Source: Pseudomethylobacillus aquaticus
GTDB lineage: Bacteria > Pseudomonadota > Gammaproteobacteria > Burkholderiales > Methylophilaceae
NCBI RefSeq assembly: GCF_003730115.1
Contig: NZ_RJVP01000005.1
Span: 1-64,000 of the forward strand
Direction: 5' to 3'
DNA length: 64,000 bases
Below are positions 25,211-35,315 of the stretch, piece after piece. The first letter of the stretch is position 1, and each line of letters opens with the position of its first letter. The notes beneath the pieces were generated by a model. It saw only the letters and a list, made by a program, of their open reading frames with translations, was not told where the DNA came from and ran no database searches. The translations under genes and the position numbers were made by a program.

Positions 25211-28200
25211 GCTGTTCCTCCTTGCAGAAAAGCGTATCCATTGCATGCATCAGGGCAAGCGGAGGGCGCTCGAAATGCACGCCATGACTACTAGAGGCCA
25301 CCCCCCTCAGAAATAGGTACACTGCCCCTCCTATGTGCTGGTCATAGTCATAATCTTTGAGACGCGCTTTCAGATGGCGATGCAGCGCGAAAAGGTAGAT
25401 CACGTATTGCAACTCATAGCGATGCGCGAGTATGGCATCGCCAAGTGCCGATTCGCTGTAGGCCTGTTCATCCACCCCCAGCCAGTTGGATTTATAGTCG
25501 GCAACGTAATAGCGCCCTTCATGCTCAAACACCAGATCGATAAATCCTTTCAACATGCCATTGATCTGTCGGGATTCGAGGGCTGCTCTGGGGCGATGCG
25601 GCAAGCTGTACTGCATGACCAGGCGATCCAGTTCAGGCAAGTCCACCGAGTTGACTTCGAACCAGAACTCCATTTCCGCCTGATAGACTTGCAAATCACA
25701 CAGTCGTACGCTGCTTATACCCTTAGTCGAGCAAGGCAATGGGGTAAGCAGAATGGCATGAATCCAGCGTTGCAGCGTATCCCGCCAGCTCAGCCAGTGC
25801 AGCACCGGGCTGTGCCGCTCAATGGCTGCTTGCAGTCCAGTGGCATCGCTGGTTGCGGTTGAAAAGCCAACATGGGCAGCCCACTCCAGCAGACTGTGAA
25901 GAAAGGTTCCCGCCTCGGCGCCTTTTGGGAAGCGGTGAAAGGCACTGCTTGTCGCAGGGGCCATGCTGGGCGAGGTGGTCGCTTCGCTTGCCATTTCAAG
26001 CAAATTATCCAGTTGAGGCGTGTCGTTGACGGGTGACATGGCATCTGGTTTGGATTCTGCGTAGCGCAAACTGGAGTAACTGCTGATCCACCATTGCTCA
26101 TTAATTCGTCGTTGTACAACACGTGCCCCGGTAACATCGGGGATGGCGTCGTTTGATCTGTACGCCGCCATGCTGCTGGTCTGATCGGTCGCAGGGTCAT
26201 GCGTGTACACGCCAATATCGGGGGCGTTGCTCGCTAACCGGGTGATTGAATCCGCATAGCTGACGTTGTCGCCGCTTATTTGTGCGCCAACCAGATGATC
26301 AAGTGCGTTCGGATGACATTTCGACACATCACCTAACGCAACCCAAGTGAAGTGTTGTGCACGTGTCATCGCCACATAGGTTTTGCGAATGTCTTCACCT
26401 AGCCGATCTACTTCGGCACGCGCCTGTATTTCCTCATCCAGTTGCATACTGACCTGCAACTCGCCTGCGTCGTTATGCCATTTCACCAGCCGGTAGGATT
26501 TGTTGTCGATTTTTACCGGCTTGCACAAAGACAAGTAGGGCGCAAACACCAATGGAAATTCCAGCCCTTTGGACTTGTGTATGGTGATCACTTTCAACAG
26601 GTGCGCATCGCTTTCCAGGCGCAGGCGCTGTTCCTCATTACTGCCGTCAGGCGCTGCGCACTGCTCGGTCAGATACCGTATCAAGGCCCGTTCCCCTTCC
26701 AGATGCACGCTGGCTTGCTGCAACAACTCCGCGATGTGAAGCAGGTCGGTGAGGGTGCGCTCGCTGCCATGTTCTGCATCATGGCGTTGTTCCAACAGGT
26801 AGGCGCTGCATTCAAAATCGTTCATCAAGCGCCGCAGCATGGGCAACACACCCGATTGCTGCCAAACCGAATGGTAATGCTTGAATTGCAGGATGCGCTC
26901 TTCAAGTAACTGCTCATTAGTGTTCAGCGCATCCAGTACCTGATAGCTCAGATGCAGGCTAGGAGAGGCCAGCGCACTGCGTATCAGCCTGGTGTTCTCC
27001 GGATGCGCACATGCCTCTAACCATGACAGGATTTCCGCTGCGGCCGGGCTATCAAAAACCGAATCCCGATCTGACAGGTAGACGGATCTGACGCCCAGGC
27101 GCTGTAACGCGCTTCGCACCTGACCAGCTTCATGCCTGTCGTTCACCAATACCGTGATGTCGGCAGGCGTTAGCGCGATGAGATCGCCGCTGGATACGCG
27201 GAACCCCGCCCTGCCGGCCTGCCCCAGTTGTAGCCAGTGCACAATCTGTGCTGCACACAGTTGCGCGATTTCGATCTGGTAGGCCTCTTTAGAATAGGCT
27301 TTCGTGCTTGTCGGGCAGTACAACAGCTGGAGTGCCTTGGGTGGTTGGCCCTCTACCTCAAACGTATCCTTGCGGCCGTGTGCCTGCACAGCCTGGAAGG
27401 GAACCGGATTCTGTTCTGGAGTACGAAATAAAAACGTCCCTTTTGACGATGGCAAACTTTCTGCCAGGGAGAACAGTTGATTGCTGGCGCTGACCATGGC
27501 CTGCGTGGAGCGGTAATTTGTCCCTAAGGTATACAAATGCGTTCCAACTGCACTGCGCGCGGTCAGATAAGTGTAAATGTCGGCGCCTCTGAAGGCATAG
27601 ATCGCTTGCTTGGGATCCCCGATGAGCACCAGTGCGCAATCCCGTCGTTGCTGTGCTGTTTGATAAATGCGGTCAAAGATCCGGAACTGCATGGGGTCGG
27701 TGTCTTGAAATTCGTCAATCAATGCCACCGGGAACTGACTGCGCACCAGCTTGGCCAGTCGTTCCGCATTGGGGCCATGTAAGGCCTCATCAAGACGTGC
27801 GATGAGATCGTCAAATCCCAGTTCCGAGCGACGCCCCTGGATCTGCTGAAACCGCAGGCTTATCCATTTGGCAGCATGACTCAGCAAGCCCGGTGTCGGG
27901 TCGGGAAGGGCGTCTTGCGCTGCCTTGAGCGCAGCGAAGGCGGTAAATGCCGGATGGTCAGGTGGCTCGCCTATCCATGCTTCACGTATGCCTTGCGGCG
28001 TCAGTCTGTGCCAGGCGCTAGCGTTAAGTTCCAGGTGATCGCTAGTTGAGCTTGCCCACGCTTTCAAACTGTGCAGCCAGGCTGAGTACCAGCGTTCCTG
28101 GATCAGATTCGCTTTGCACTGTTTGGATAGTCGAGCCTGCTCAAACAGCGACTGGAGTTCATCAGGCCACACATCCCAGCCTTGTTTCATGATGGCGAGT

Positions 28201-28886
28201 TGCGCCTGTTTTTCCTTGTTGAATTGGTGGATATAGGTGCTGAACTCGCCCACCTCCGGCAATTGGTCCACAAAGCCGATCAAGTTGCGGACGATCTTGA
28301 GCAGCTCCTGCGGACTTGCCCAGTGTTTGGACGCCATCACGTAGTGCTCTGTCGAGAGTGGGTAGTAAAACTCTCGCCAGTAATCCTGCACGACCTCTTT
28401 AAGAAGATCACCTTGATTGGTCACCAGGTTCTGGTTGAACAGGCTGAGGCTGTCAAAGGCATGCTCGCGCAACATGCGGTTGCACCAGGCATGGATGGTC
28501 GAAACGGCGGCTTCGTCCATCCACTCGGCGGCAATCTCCAGCGCATGCGCACACGCTGGCCATTCGGGCGCCGCGTATTCATTGCGGATCTGATTCAGAA
28601 CCGGGTCGGGATCACCGGTTACCTGATCGCGAAAATGACGTGCAGCTTCCGACAGGCGTGCCCGAATACGATCACGCAACTCTTTGGTTGCTGCTTCCGT
28701 GAATGTGACCACCAGGATTTGAGGCGGCGTGAGCGCACCACCAGAAAACGCATACTGGTCACGATGTCCCAGAATGAGCCGGAGATAAAGCAGTGCAATC
28801 GTGTAGGTTTTGCCTGTACCGGCGCTAGCCTCGATCAGATGGCTGCCGGTGAGCGGCAGGGTGAGCGGGTCAAGAATGGGGGTCAT
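25197..28886 (-). CDS. recB: Exodeoxyribonuclease V subunit beta, RecB helicase-nuclease
   Basis: RecB is the 3'-5' helicase and the only nuclease of RecBCD. The 1229-residue protein begins with the UvrD-type Walker A IEASAGTGKTYTIALLYLRL (19-38). Motif II is VALIDEFQDTDPMQFRIFDR. Further motifs include IGDPKQAIYAFRGADIYTYL, LKVITIHKSKGLEFPLVFAP and KTYVAMTRAQHFTWVAL. The C-terminal nuclease domain carries the metal-binding signature LVFEHEGRYYVADYKSNWLG (D and DYK). It starts 2 bases after recC and overlaps recD by 14 bases. Confidence 0.96.
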   Translation of the reverse strand: MTPILDPLTLPLTGSHLIEASAGTGKTYTIALLYLRLILGHRDQYAFSGGALTPPQILVVTFTEAATKELRDRIRARLSEAARHFRDQVTGDPDPVLNQIRNEYAAPEWPACAHALEIAAEWMDEAAVSTIHAWCNRMLREHAFDSLSLFNQNLVTNQGDLLKEVVQDYWREFYYPLSTEHYVMASKHWASPQELLKIVRNLIGFVDQLPEVGEFSTYIHQFNKEKQAQLAIMKQGWDVWPDELQSLFEQARLSKQCKANLIQERWYSAWLHSLKAWASSTSDHLELNASAWHRLTPQGIREAWIGEPPDHPAFTAFAALKAAQDALPDPTPGLLSHAAKWISLRFQQIQGRRSELGFDDLIARLDEALHGPNAERLAKLVRSQFPVALIDEFQDTDPMQFRIFDRIYQTAQQRRDCALVLIGDPKQAIYAFRGADIYTYLTARSAVGTHLYTLGTNYRSTQAMVSASNQLFSLAESLPSSKGTFLFRTPEQNPVPFQAVQAHGRKDTFEVEGQPPKALQLLYCPTSTKAYSKEAYQIEIAQLCAAQIVHWLQLGQAGRAGFRVSSGDLIALTPADITVLVNDRHEAGQVRSALQRLGVRSVYLSDRDSVFDSPAAAEILSWLEACAHPENTRLIRSALASPSLHLSYQVLDALNTNEQLLEERILQFKHYHSVWQQSGVLPMLRRLMNDFECSAYLLEQRHDAEHGSERTLTDLLHIAELLQQASVHLEGERALIRYLTEQCAAPDGSNEEQRLRLESDAHLLKVITIHKSKGLEFPLVFAPYLSLCKPVKIDNKSYRLVKWHNDAGELQVSMQLDEEIQARAEVDRLGEDIRKTYVAMTRAQHFTWVALGDVSKCHPNALDHLVGAQISGDNVSYADSITRLASNAPDIGVYTHDPATDQTSSMAAYRSNDAIPDVTGARVVQRRINEQWWISSYSSLRYAESKPDAMSPVNDTPQLDNLLEMASEATTSPSMAPATSSAFHRFPKGAEAGTFLHSLLEWAAHVGFSTATSDATGLQAAIERHSPVLHWLSWRDTLQRWIHAILLTPLPCSTKGISSVRLCDLQVYQAEMEFWFEVNSVDLPELDRLVMQYSLPHRPRAALESRQINGMLKGFIDLVFEHEGRYYVADYKSNWLGVDEQAYSESALGDAILAHRYELQYVIYLFALHRHLKARLKDYDYDQHIGGAVYLFLRGVASSSHGVHFERPPLALMHAMDTLFCKEEQHAAS

Positions 28887-28888
28887 GG

Positions 28889-31800
28889 TCAGCTCGGCTT
28901 GTTATTGGTGGTGGCGATCACACTGGCGGATTGCAGTAGAGGTTGCAGAAGCTCATCGCATAGCAGAGAAAAATCACCCTTCGACCATAATGCTTCAAAG
29001 TCCGGGTAGGCAAGTTTCAGGTAGGGCGATAGCCCCACTTCGCCCGGACTATCGAAGCCCGGCTCATAGATCTTTCTGCCTCTGATCGCCGCGTCGATTT
29101 GGCTTGGGTCCGGCTGATCCCGTATGACCTGCCCACCGGATTCCAGCCACTTGAAGCCAGTTTTGATCGCGAGCGGCAGTGGCTTGGCGGACCCCTTTTG
29201 CCAGGCATCTAGCAGGGTATGAAAGTACTGGCGCGCTGTTGCAACATCGAGCGCGGCAAGCTGGATAGTCACGTCCTGACCTACGATCATCGTGGTGATG
29301 GGCGTTCCATCCAAATGCCCGGCAAGGTGCAACAGCCAGTCGCGAACCAGTGCATGACAACGCGCTTGCTTTCGGGCTTGATCAGCGAGTTTGCTGGCGG
29401 AGATGCTGATGCGGCAACGCGCATCTGCATGATGGTAGAGCGAGGACACGCGGTCCTCAACACGCACTGACATGTGCTCTAGCAGGAACACTTGATCAAT
29501 CACGACATCCTCAGTTTTGGTGGGCCAGGCCTGCAATTGCTGGTCGTAACGCTCGAACAAGGCATCCACCAGTGCAGTTAATTCCTGCTTGATCAAGCTT
29601 GAAGCGGTGCCAAATGGAAGATCGCCGCTGCGTTCCAGACGTTGCAATGAGCTTGCCATAGCGTCGGCTTCATTTGCCTGCATCGCCCGTGCATCAAGGC
29701 GCGTTGCAATCAAGGTGTTGAGAAAGCCCCAGCGTGTCAGCGCATCTAAGGTGAACGGTTCGTGATCTTCGTCCGGGTCGTCCTGCCGATTTAAGTAAAC
29801 GCCTAAACGCTGCTCGTAAAAATATTGACTGGGGTTGCTCAGAAAGCGTGCCAAGGCATGCAGTGAGATCGCTGCTTCCGGTCGCAGGGGAGTCAGTGGC
29901 GGCCCGGATTCAGTGGAATTCAATGGGTGCAGCCATTCTTTCGCGTAGCTGAACAAGGGCCCGGAGCCGGAGAAGTAAGCAAGGCTGAACGGGTGCAGCG
30001 GATGAGCGGTGGTCAGTGCCTGGCTGACCTTCATCTTCGCATCGTCCAGACGGCGCCAGCCGTTATCAAGATGATCGCGCAACTGACTGACCAGAACCGA
30101 TGGCGGAATCTCGCTATTGTCGTTCACATTGAAGCCCACCCAGCTGATGTACAGCCTATCCCGCGCTGAAAGCAATGCCTCCAGAAACATATAGCGGTCG
30201 TCTTCGCGGCGTGATCGATCGCCTACGCGCGGATCAGTCGCCATCAAATCAAAATCCAGTGGTGGACGGCTGCGTGGGTAGTCGCCATCGTTCATGCCGA
30301 GGATACAGACCATTCTGAACGGCACAGCGCGCATGGGCATCAAGGTGGCAAACGTCAACCTGCCCGCCATGAAGCGTTGTGACAGCGAGGGTTGATCCAG
30401 TTGTGCCAGCCAGTGTGTCTTGACCACTGCCAGCGACAGCGTTTCCTGCATGCCCGCGGTCTTGCAGCTTTGCGTTAACCGGTTCAAGCTGGTTTGCAGT
30501 TCCAGAAGGTGGGCGGTGTCCGTGCTTGAACTGCTCTGGAAAAAGTCGTGAATCAAGCGCTGCCCACGTTCCTGCCAGGCTTCTGCGGTGGTGGGTTGTG
30601 CCAGCTCGACTAGCCAGTGTTCCAGCGTTTCGATCAGCATGAACAAGGGGCCGACCAGGGCAGCGTCCAGACCGGCCACTTCACCCTGAGGTTCGATGTC
30701 GTGCCAGGACCGGTCCTCGCGGTCGGTTGGGTCCGCCCCCACGGCATAGCCCAGCAGCATCCGTTTGAGCCCATGGGACCAGCTGTTCTGTGCCAATTCG
30801 CCATTGAAAAAGTACTGCCTGTGTTTGCTGTTCAGGCCCCAGCGTATACGGGATTGATCTATCCAGCGTTCCAGGATAGCCAGGCCGTCCTCGGTGATAC
30901 CGAAACGGGTCCGCACGGCAGGGACATCAAGCAGATCAAGCACATCGGCCGCGGTGAGCCGGCTTTCCTGCAGATTCAGCAGGTAATTGAGCGCGCGGAA
31001 CACCGGGGCGAGCTGCCCGTTGCCAAGATCGCTGATGGAAAACGGGATATAGCGATCGTCGCTGATATCAAGTTGTCCGAACACGGCTTGAATATGTGGA
31101 GCGTAGCGTTGAATATCCGGCACCATCACAATCATGTCGCGCGGCCTGAGTGTCTCATCGTGGTTGAGCGCATCCAGTAGTTGGTCATGCAGGATTTCCA
31201 CTTCCCGTTGTGGACTGTGCGCGATATGAAAGCGGATGGATGTGTCCGCGCTCGCGTCCAGCGCTGCCCAGTGCTCGCGCGTTTCCGTGATGTTACGGAG
31301 CTGACGGATATCTTCTTGCAGCTGGTTGAGCAGGCAGGACGTGCCATGCGACTCGAACAGGTCGATCTTGTGACCCGATTGCAGGAACAGGTCGCGGTAC
31401 TGTTGCGGCTGATCGAGTTCATCCAGCAAGGCAACGTAGTCACGCCCCAGCTTCCCCCAGGCCGCCAGCAGCGGATGGCTGGCAATGTGCATCGAATCGG
31501 CCGCTTGCAACGGGGCCACGGTGTGTTTCCGCGCATGGCGGCCCGCATGCTGACGTGAATAATCCCTAGCCGAGATCACATCGGCCCAGTAATGCTCGCA
31601 TGGGTTCTGCACGCACAGGAAGATTTGCGCATGGCGTGACAAGGCCACCAGAATCTCCAAGGTTTGTTTGGGCAGCGAGGACAAGCCAAACACCGTGATA
31701 CGGCGTGGCAGTTTGGCTGGACGCGAGCTGAGGCTGGACAGAGCCTCTGTGCAGCGTACATGTAGCGCAGCACGGCTGGTGGTCTGGAGCTCGCCCATGT

Positions 31801-32437
31801 CAGCCAGCAATTGCCGCCACAAGATGGCTTGCCAGCGTTGCTCTGCCTGCAAGGGCGTTTCCATCAATTGGGTATTCAGTAGCACGTCACGGCCTGTTGC
31901 CCAGGCATGCATCCAGTCGGCACGGTATACCTGATATTGATCGAACAGATCTGCGATCTTTTCAGCAAGCTGATAACGTTTGATCAACTCGTCGTCGTGA
32001 GCGAGAAACCTCGCCAGTGGGGCGAATTCTGGCAAGTGCGTCAATGTCGGGATCAGGCGCATCAGACGCCACACCATCAGGCGTTTATCAAATGCGGATT
32101 CTTCCGGGACAGCGGCTTCCCCCAGTACAGCGCGGTAGATCTGCCAGACAAAACTGGACGGCAGCTTGGCATCGATCGCAGCGGCAACCCCTATGCCGCC
32201 AAGCCCGTCCGTACTTGCGGAGCTGGCCAATGAGAGTTTTAACCACTGTGCGATGCCATTGCTCTGCACCAGAATGATTTCATTCTCCAGAGGTGCTAGC
32301 GGGTACTGCTGGTACCAGCTGATCAGCAGTTGGCGCAGTGATTCAGGCTTGTTTCCATGGACCACCATGAAGCCAGGTTCAATAGGGAGTGATGACAAAA
32401 TATCTCCTGCAAGGGGTGTGGGCTTGCTACCAGCCAC
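28889..32437 (-). CDS. recC: Exodeoxyribonuclease V subunit gamma, RecC
   Basis: RecC is the inactive helicase-like subunit that splits the DNA strands and recognises Chi in RecBCD. The 1182 residues include NEIILVQSNGIAQWLKLSLA, ITVFGLSSLPKQTLEILVAL, HSPQREVEILHDQLLDAL and ILGMNDGDYPRSRPPLDFDL, all characteristic of the family. The annotated start is a GTG; M24 (VVHGNKPESLRQLL...), at 32368, would align better with known RecC starts. It is first in a recC-recB-recD operon, an order in which all three are tightly packed. Confidence 0.94.
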   Translation of the reverse strand: MAGSKPTPLAGDILSSLPIEPGFMVVHGNKPESLRQLLISWYQQYPLAPLENEIILVQSNGIAQWLKLSLASSASTDGLGGIGVAAAIDAKLPSSFVWQIYRAVLGEAAVPEESAFDKRLMVWRLMRLIPTLTHLPEFAPLARFLAHDDELIKRYQLAEKIADLFDQYQVYRADWMHAWATGRDVLLNTQLMETPLQAEQRWQAILWRQLLADMGELQTTSRAALHVRCTEALSSLSSRPAKLPRRITVFGLSSLPKQTLEILVALSRHAQIFLCVQNPCEHYWADVISARDYSRQHAGRHARKHTVAPLQAADSMHIASHPLLAAWGKLGRDYVALLDELDQPQQYRDLFLQSGHKIDLFESHGTSCLLNQLQEDIRQLRNITETREHWAALDASADTSIRFHIAHSPQREVEILHDQLLDALNHDETLRPRDMIVMVPDIQRYAPHIQAVFGQLDISDDRYIPFSISDLGNGQLAPVFRALNYLLNLQESRLTAADVLDLLDVPAVRTRFGITEDGLAILERWIDQSRIRWGLNSKHRQYFFNGELAQNSWSHGLKRMLLGYAVGADPTDREDRSWHDIEPQGEVAGLDAALVGPLFMLIETLEHWLVELAQPTTAEAWQERGQRLIHDFFQSSSSTDTAHLLELQTSLNRLTQSCKTAGMQETLSLAVVKTHWLAQLDQPSLSQRFMAGRLTFATLMPMRAVPFRMVCILGMNDGDYPRSRPPLDFDLMATDPRVGDRSRREDDRYMFLEALLSARDRLYISWVGFNVNDNSEIPPSVLVSQLRDHLDNGWRRLDDAKMKVSQALTTAHPLHPFSLAYFSGSGPLFSYAKEWLHPLNSTESGPPLTPLRPEAAISLHALARFLSNPSQYFYEQRLGVYLNRQDDPDEDHEPFTLDALTRWGFLNTLIATRLDARAMQANEADAMASSLQRLERSGDLPFGTASSLIKQELTALVDALFERYDQQLQAWPTKTEDVVIDQVFLLEHMSVRVEDRVSSLYHHADARCRISISASKLADQARKQARCHALVRDWLLHLAGHLDGTPITTMIVGQDVTIQLAALDVATARQYFHTLLDAWQKGSAKPLPLAIKTGFKWLESGGQVIRDQPDPSQIDAAIRGRKIYEPGFDSPGEVGLSPYLKLAYPDFEALWSKGDFSLLCDELLQPLLQSASVIATTNNKPS

Positions 32438-32750
32438 TTTTATTTTGAGCTCGGTCGTCGTGACGACGGTTAAAATGCAATCCTTTGGATGCGACCAAGC
32501 GTGCCTCTTCTGCCTGACTTACGCTGACATTCATGGCAAGCCTCAATCCCAATACGGCGGACAGGCTGTGTTTATGCAACGCTGGAGTGACGCGTTTCCA
32601 TGCACCAATATTCAACATCATGTTCGCTTGAGTCATTCAAAACAGCAGTATGCCCAAGTACAGGCTCATTAAGCGAGCCTCGCAGTTCCCTATAAAAGAA
32701 GTTCCCTGTAAAAATAGGATCGTCTGTTCTCCCGAGTGGCTGTTGCGCGG
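32438..32750. other. Intergenic region upstream of recC
   Basis: No convincing gene is seen in these 313 bases. A tandem pair AGTTCCCTATAAAA / AGTTCCCTGTAAAA lies at 32684-32713, close to the stop of the WYL regulator gene. The recC promoter must lie here. A 69-codon minus-strand frame overlapping the recC start has no recognisable feature. Confidence 0.5.
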
Positions 32751-33722
32751 TTACTGATAAAGCCTGGCCAGCAGGGCGACTTCGTTTTTGATCGTTTCCC
32801 GTAACGAGGCTGGTGCAATCACTTCCACCTGGGCACCATGTCTGAGGATGTCCAGCACAAGCTCACGGCTATCGTTAAAGGGGACACGCAGTTCATAGCG
32901 GCCATCTTCCAGCACCTTTGATTGCTGCTTGGCATGCCAGCGTTCAGCCGAAACCCAGCGTGCACGTTCCTTTGAAAAAATCAGCGTGGCCCATTGAATG
33001 GCACGGCCAGTGAAAATGCCGTAGCCAGTGCCTAGCACTTCATTGAGTTGTGCATCGCTGACATCGGCAGACGCGGTTTCCAGTATTTCGGCATTGCGTA
33101 TGGCATCGAGCGAGAAGTTACGGATGTCGTTGCGCAAGTGACACCATGCGTCCAGATACCAGTTGTTGCGGTAGTACACCAGCCGCTGCGGGGAGACTTC
33201 GCGTTCAGTCAGGTCGTCCTTGCCGCGCGCATGATAGCGAATGAACAAGCGCTTTCTGCGCAACAAGGCAGACCCGATGGATTGAAAATGGTCCAGATGG
33301 AATTCTCTGAACCCCACGTTTTCAAACTTGATCCTGCGCTGCACCTCCTCGACGGCATTGTTGCCTGTGCCCAGAATCCCGGTCAGCCTCGCCAACAAGG
33401 GTTTGATGTGCGGCCCCAGCAGACCGCCACTATCGAGGTGACTCAGCAGATGCTGCATGGTGAGCAGCGCATGTATTTCTTCCGCCTTGAACCATAAGCC
33501 AGGCAGCTCGTATTGCTGGCCTACCAGCTTCTGGGAGCGATCAAACTGGTAACCTCCCAGTTCGCGGTTAAATACGATGGGCGCATTCAGGCGGTCCTTC
33601 ATGAAGGCCAGGTCGCGCTTCAACGTGGCGCGGGAGACTTCAAGGCGTGTCATCAGTTCATTAAAACTGATGACCTTGTGGGAGTTAAGTAGGTCGTCGA
33701 TCTGATAAATGCGCTCGTTCAT
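32751..33722 (-). CDS. WYL-domain transcriptional regulator (YafY type)
   Basis: The 323-residue protein has an N-terminal DeoR-like winged helix (YQIDDLLNSHKVISFNELMT then RLEVSRATLKRDLAFMKDRL) and a central WYL domain (KRLFIRYHARGKDDLTEREV, RLVYYRNNWYLDAWCHLRND). A WCX-type C-terminal part (YELRVPFNDSRELVLDILRH) follows. WYL proteins sense ligands, often nucleic-acid derived, and frequently control defence genes. ATG 33722 has GGAG nine bases upstream. It is upstream of and parallel to recC, and divergent from the phosphatase gene, so either could be its target. Confidence 0.88.
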   Translation of the reverse strand: MNERIYQIDDLLNSHKVISFNELMTRLEVSRATLKRDLAFMKDRLNAPIVFNRELGGYQFDRSQKLVGQQYELPGLWFKAEEIHALLTMQHLLSHLDSGGLLGPHIKPLLARLTGILGTGNNAVEEVQRRIKFENVGFREFHLDHFQSIGSALLRRKRLFIRYHARGKDDLTEREVSPQRLVYYRNNWYLDAWCHLRNDIRNFSLDAIRNAEILETASADVSDAQLNEVLGTGYGIFTGRAIQWATLIFSKERARWVSAERWHAKQQSKVLEDGRYELRVPFNDSRELVLDILRHGAQVEVIAPASLRETIKNEVALLARLYQ

Positions 33723-33859
33723 GCGTATAGCTCCAGGGTCATGCAGCGAGCCTCCACAATGACATAATCGGCAGCAAGCAACAATTGCAAGTGACTGGGT
33801 CAGTGCGCTTGCATTTTACGGTGAGCCATTCCGGCTCATCTGCTCAGACAGGATTTGAT

Positions 33860-34900
33860 ATGAAGTTGATCGATACACTTTTTGATGGCGCACTGGATAT
33901 CGTTGGCGATGTGCATGGCGAGTATCAGGCTTTGATGAATCTGCTGGAACACTTGGGTTATTCGCTGGAGGGCGATCACCATGACGGTAGACGGTTGGTG
34001 TTTCTTGGTGACCTCTGCGATCGCGGGCCGGATAGTGTTTCCGTGATGCGCCTGGTGCGCAAACTGGTCGATAGTGGAAAGGCGCAATGCCTGCTGGGCA
34101 ACCACGAGTTGAATCTGCTTAACCAGGCACCTAAAGTTGGCTCAGGATGGTGGTTTGAAACACGTTACCACTCCGACACGCTGATCTATGGTGAATGCGT
34201 GCGTGCAAGCGCCCAGGATAAAGCCGAGATACTTGAGTTTTTGTCCGCATTGCCACTGGCACTGGAGCGCAGCGATCTGCGTCTGGTTCATGCGGCCTGG
34301 GAAGACAGTAGCATTTTGCAGCTTAGGCAGATGGCGGCAATGCCGGTGCTGGAGGCCTACCACTGGTTTGATCAACAGACGGTGCTGCAGGCTAGCCAGG
34401 AGGACCTGCTGGCAGGCAAGCAGATGGAGTTGGCTAACATCCAGATGGAGAACGTGGCGCTCGTCCCGCAAGGAATCAAGGCCTTGCCTCGCTACCAAGT
34501 ATTAAAACAAAACGGTAACCCGGTTCGGGTGCTCACTTCCGGGGTCGAGCGCGAAGCTGAGCAAGCGCATTTCACCAATGGCGCCTGGCGTTTTACGCAT
34601 CGGGTAGCCTGGTGGGAGACCTATCAACATCCAGTACCTGTTTTGTTCGGCCATTACTGGCGGTCATTTCAGGGCAGTGCCCATGCCGTGGTCATGCCGG
34701 GTGCCATCCAAGCCTTGCCATTTGCATGGATGGGGAAGGGGGCCACGTTCTGTCTCGATTATTCTGTCGGCGCACGCTACAAAGAAAGGAAGCGCCGCTT
34801 GGCAGTGCCCGCACAAAGTGCCTGCAGGCTGGGCGCGATGCGCTGGCCCGAGCAGGCACTGATGTTTGATTGCGGCACGACATTACAAAGCCAAAAATAG
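33860..34900 (+). CDS. PPP-family metallophosphoesterase
   Basis: The 346-residue protein (start at ATG 33860; the frame is open further upstream but without a good start) carries the PPP metallophosphatase motifs: GDVHG at 16-20, GDLCDRGPDS at 50-59 and GNHE at 80-83. Later histidines occur in RLVHAAWED and VLFGHYW. These ligate two metals. Relatives include bacterial Ser/Thr phosphatases, ApaH-like dinucleoside tetraphosphatases and PrpE; the substrate cannot be told from sequence. It is divergent from the WYL regulator with about 137 bases between them. Confidence 0.85.
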   Translation: MKLIDTLFDGALDIVGDVHGEYQALMNLLEHLGYSLEGDHHDGRRLVFLGDLCDRGPDSVSVMRLVRKLVDSGKAQCLLGNHELNLLNQAPKVGSGWWFETRYHSDTLIYGECVRASAQDKAEILEFLSALPLALERSDLRLVHAAWEDSSILQLRQMAAMPVLEAYHWFDQQTVLQASQEDLLAGKQMELANIQMENVALVPQGIKALPRYQVLKQNGNPVRVLTSGVEREAEQAHFTNGAWRFTHRVAWWETYQHPVPVLFGHYWRSFQGSAHAVVMPGAIQALPFAWMGKGATFCLDYSVGARYKERKRRLAVPAQSACRLGAMRWPEQALMFDCGTTLQSQK

Positions 34901-34911
34901 CGGCTTGTATA

Positions 34912-35175
34912 TCACCCCTGGTTTTCGGGGTTCCATTCTTCCCAGATCTTGGTGGCGATCTCCTCGTACTGGACATCCGTAATCTCAAGATCTTTCCCGA
35001 ACCAATACTGAAAAACATCGACCACGCCGGCCTGCAGCGCCTCAATTGAGTGGATGTCTGGCTTGAGCTTCATGATGTCCCTGGCTTCCGGGTCATATTC
35101 ATCAGTATTCGTGACACAGTTGATGTTCATGGGGTCACATTCAAAAAGAATGCGGCTTATGTTGTCGACGGACAT
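34912..35175 (-). CDS. Small acidic protein of unknown function
   Basis: From ATG 35175 (GAGGA lies upstream) the product has 87 residues and is acidic. It has the pattern RILFECDPMNINCVTNTDEY then DPEARDIM, which recalls small 'DP(I/M)..N....DEYD..A' proteins often found near immunity or accessory genes; I cannot name the family firmly. No membrane segment. It converges on the phosphatase gene (11 bases between stop codons). Confidence 0.6.
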   Translation of the reverse strand: MSVDNISRILFECDPMNINCVTNTDEYDPEARDIMKLKPDIHSIEALQAGVVDVFQYWFGKDLEITDVQYEEIATKIWEEWNPENQG

Positions 35176-35315
35176 AGGGGGTTCCTCAGTTAATCGGTTG
35201 AAAAAGTTTGAAATCAATGAACGGCGTTGATGCAGCAAGTTGTGCTGATGCAAGCCTGACAAGGCTAAGCACATCAACTTCTAGGCCGACATCCTTGCCA
35301 GGCTGGCAAAAGATG

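Noticed and set aside
32427..32636. 69-codon minus-strand frame upstream of recC
   Set aside because: No domain or good ribosome site, and overlaps the recC start; likely chance.
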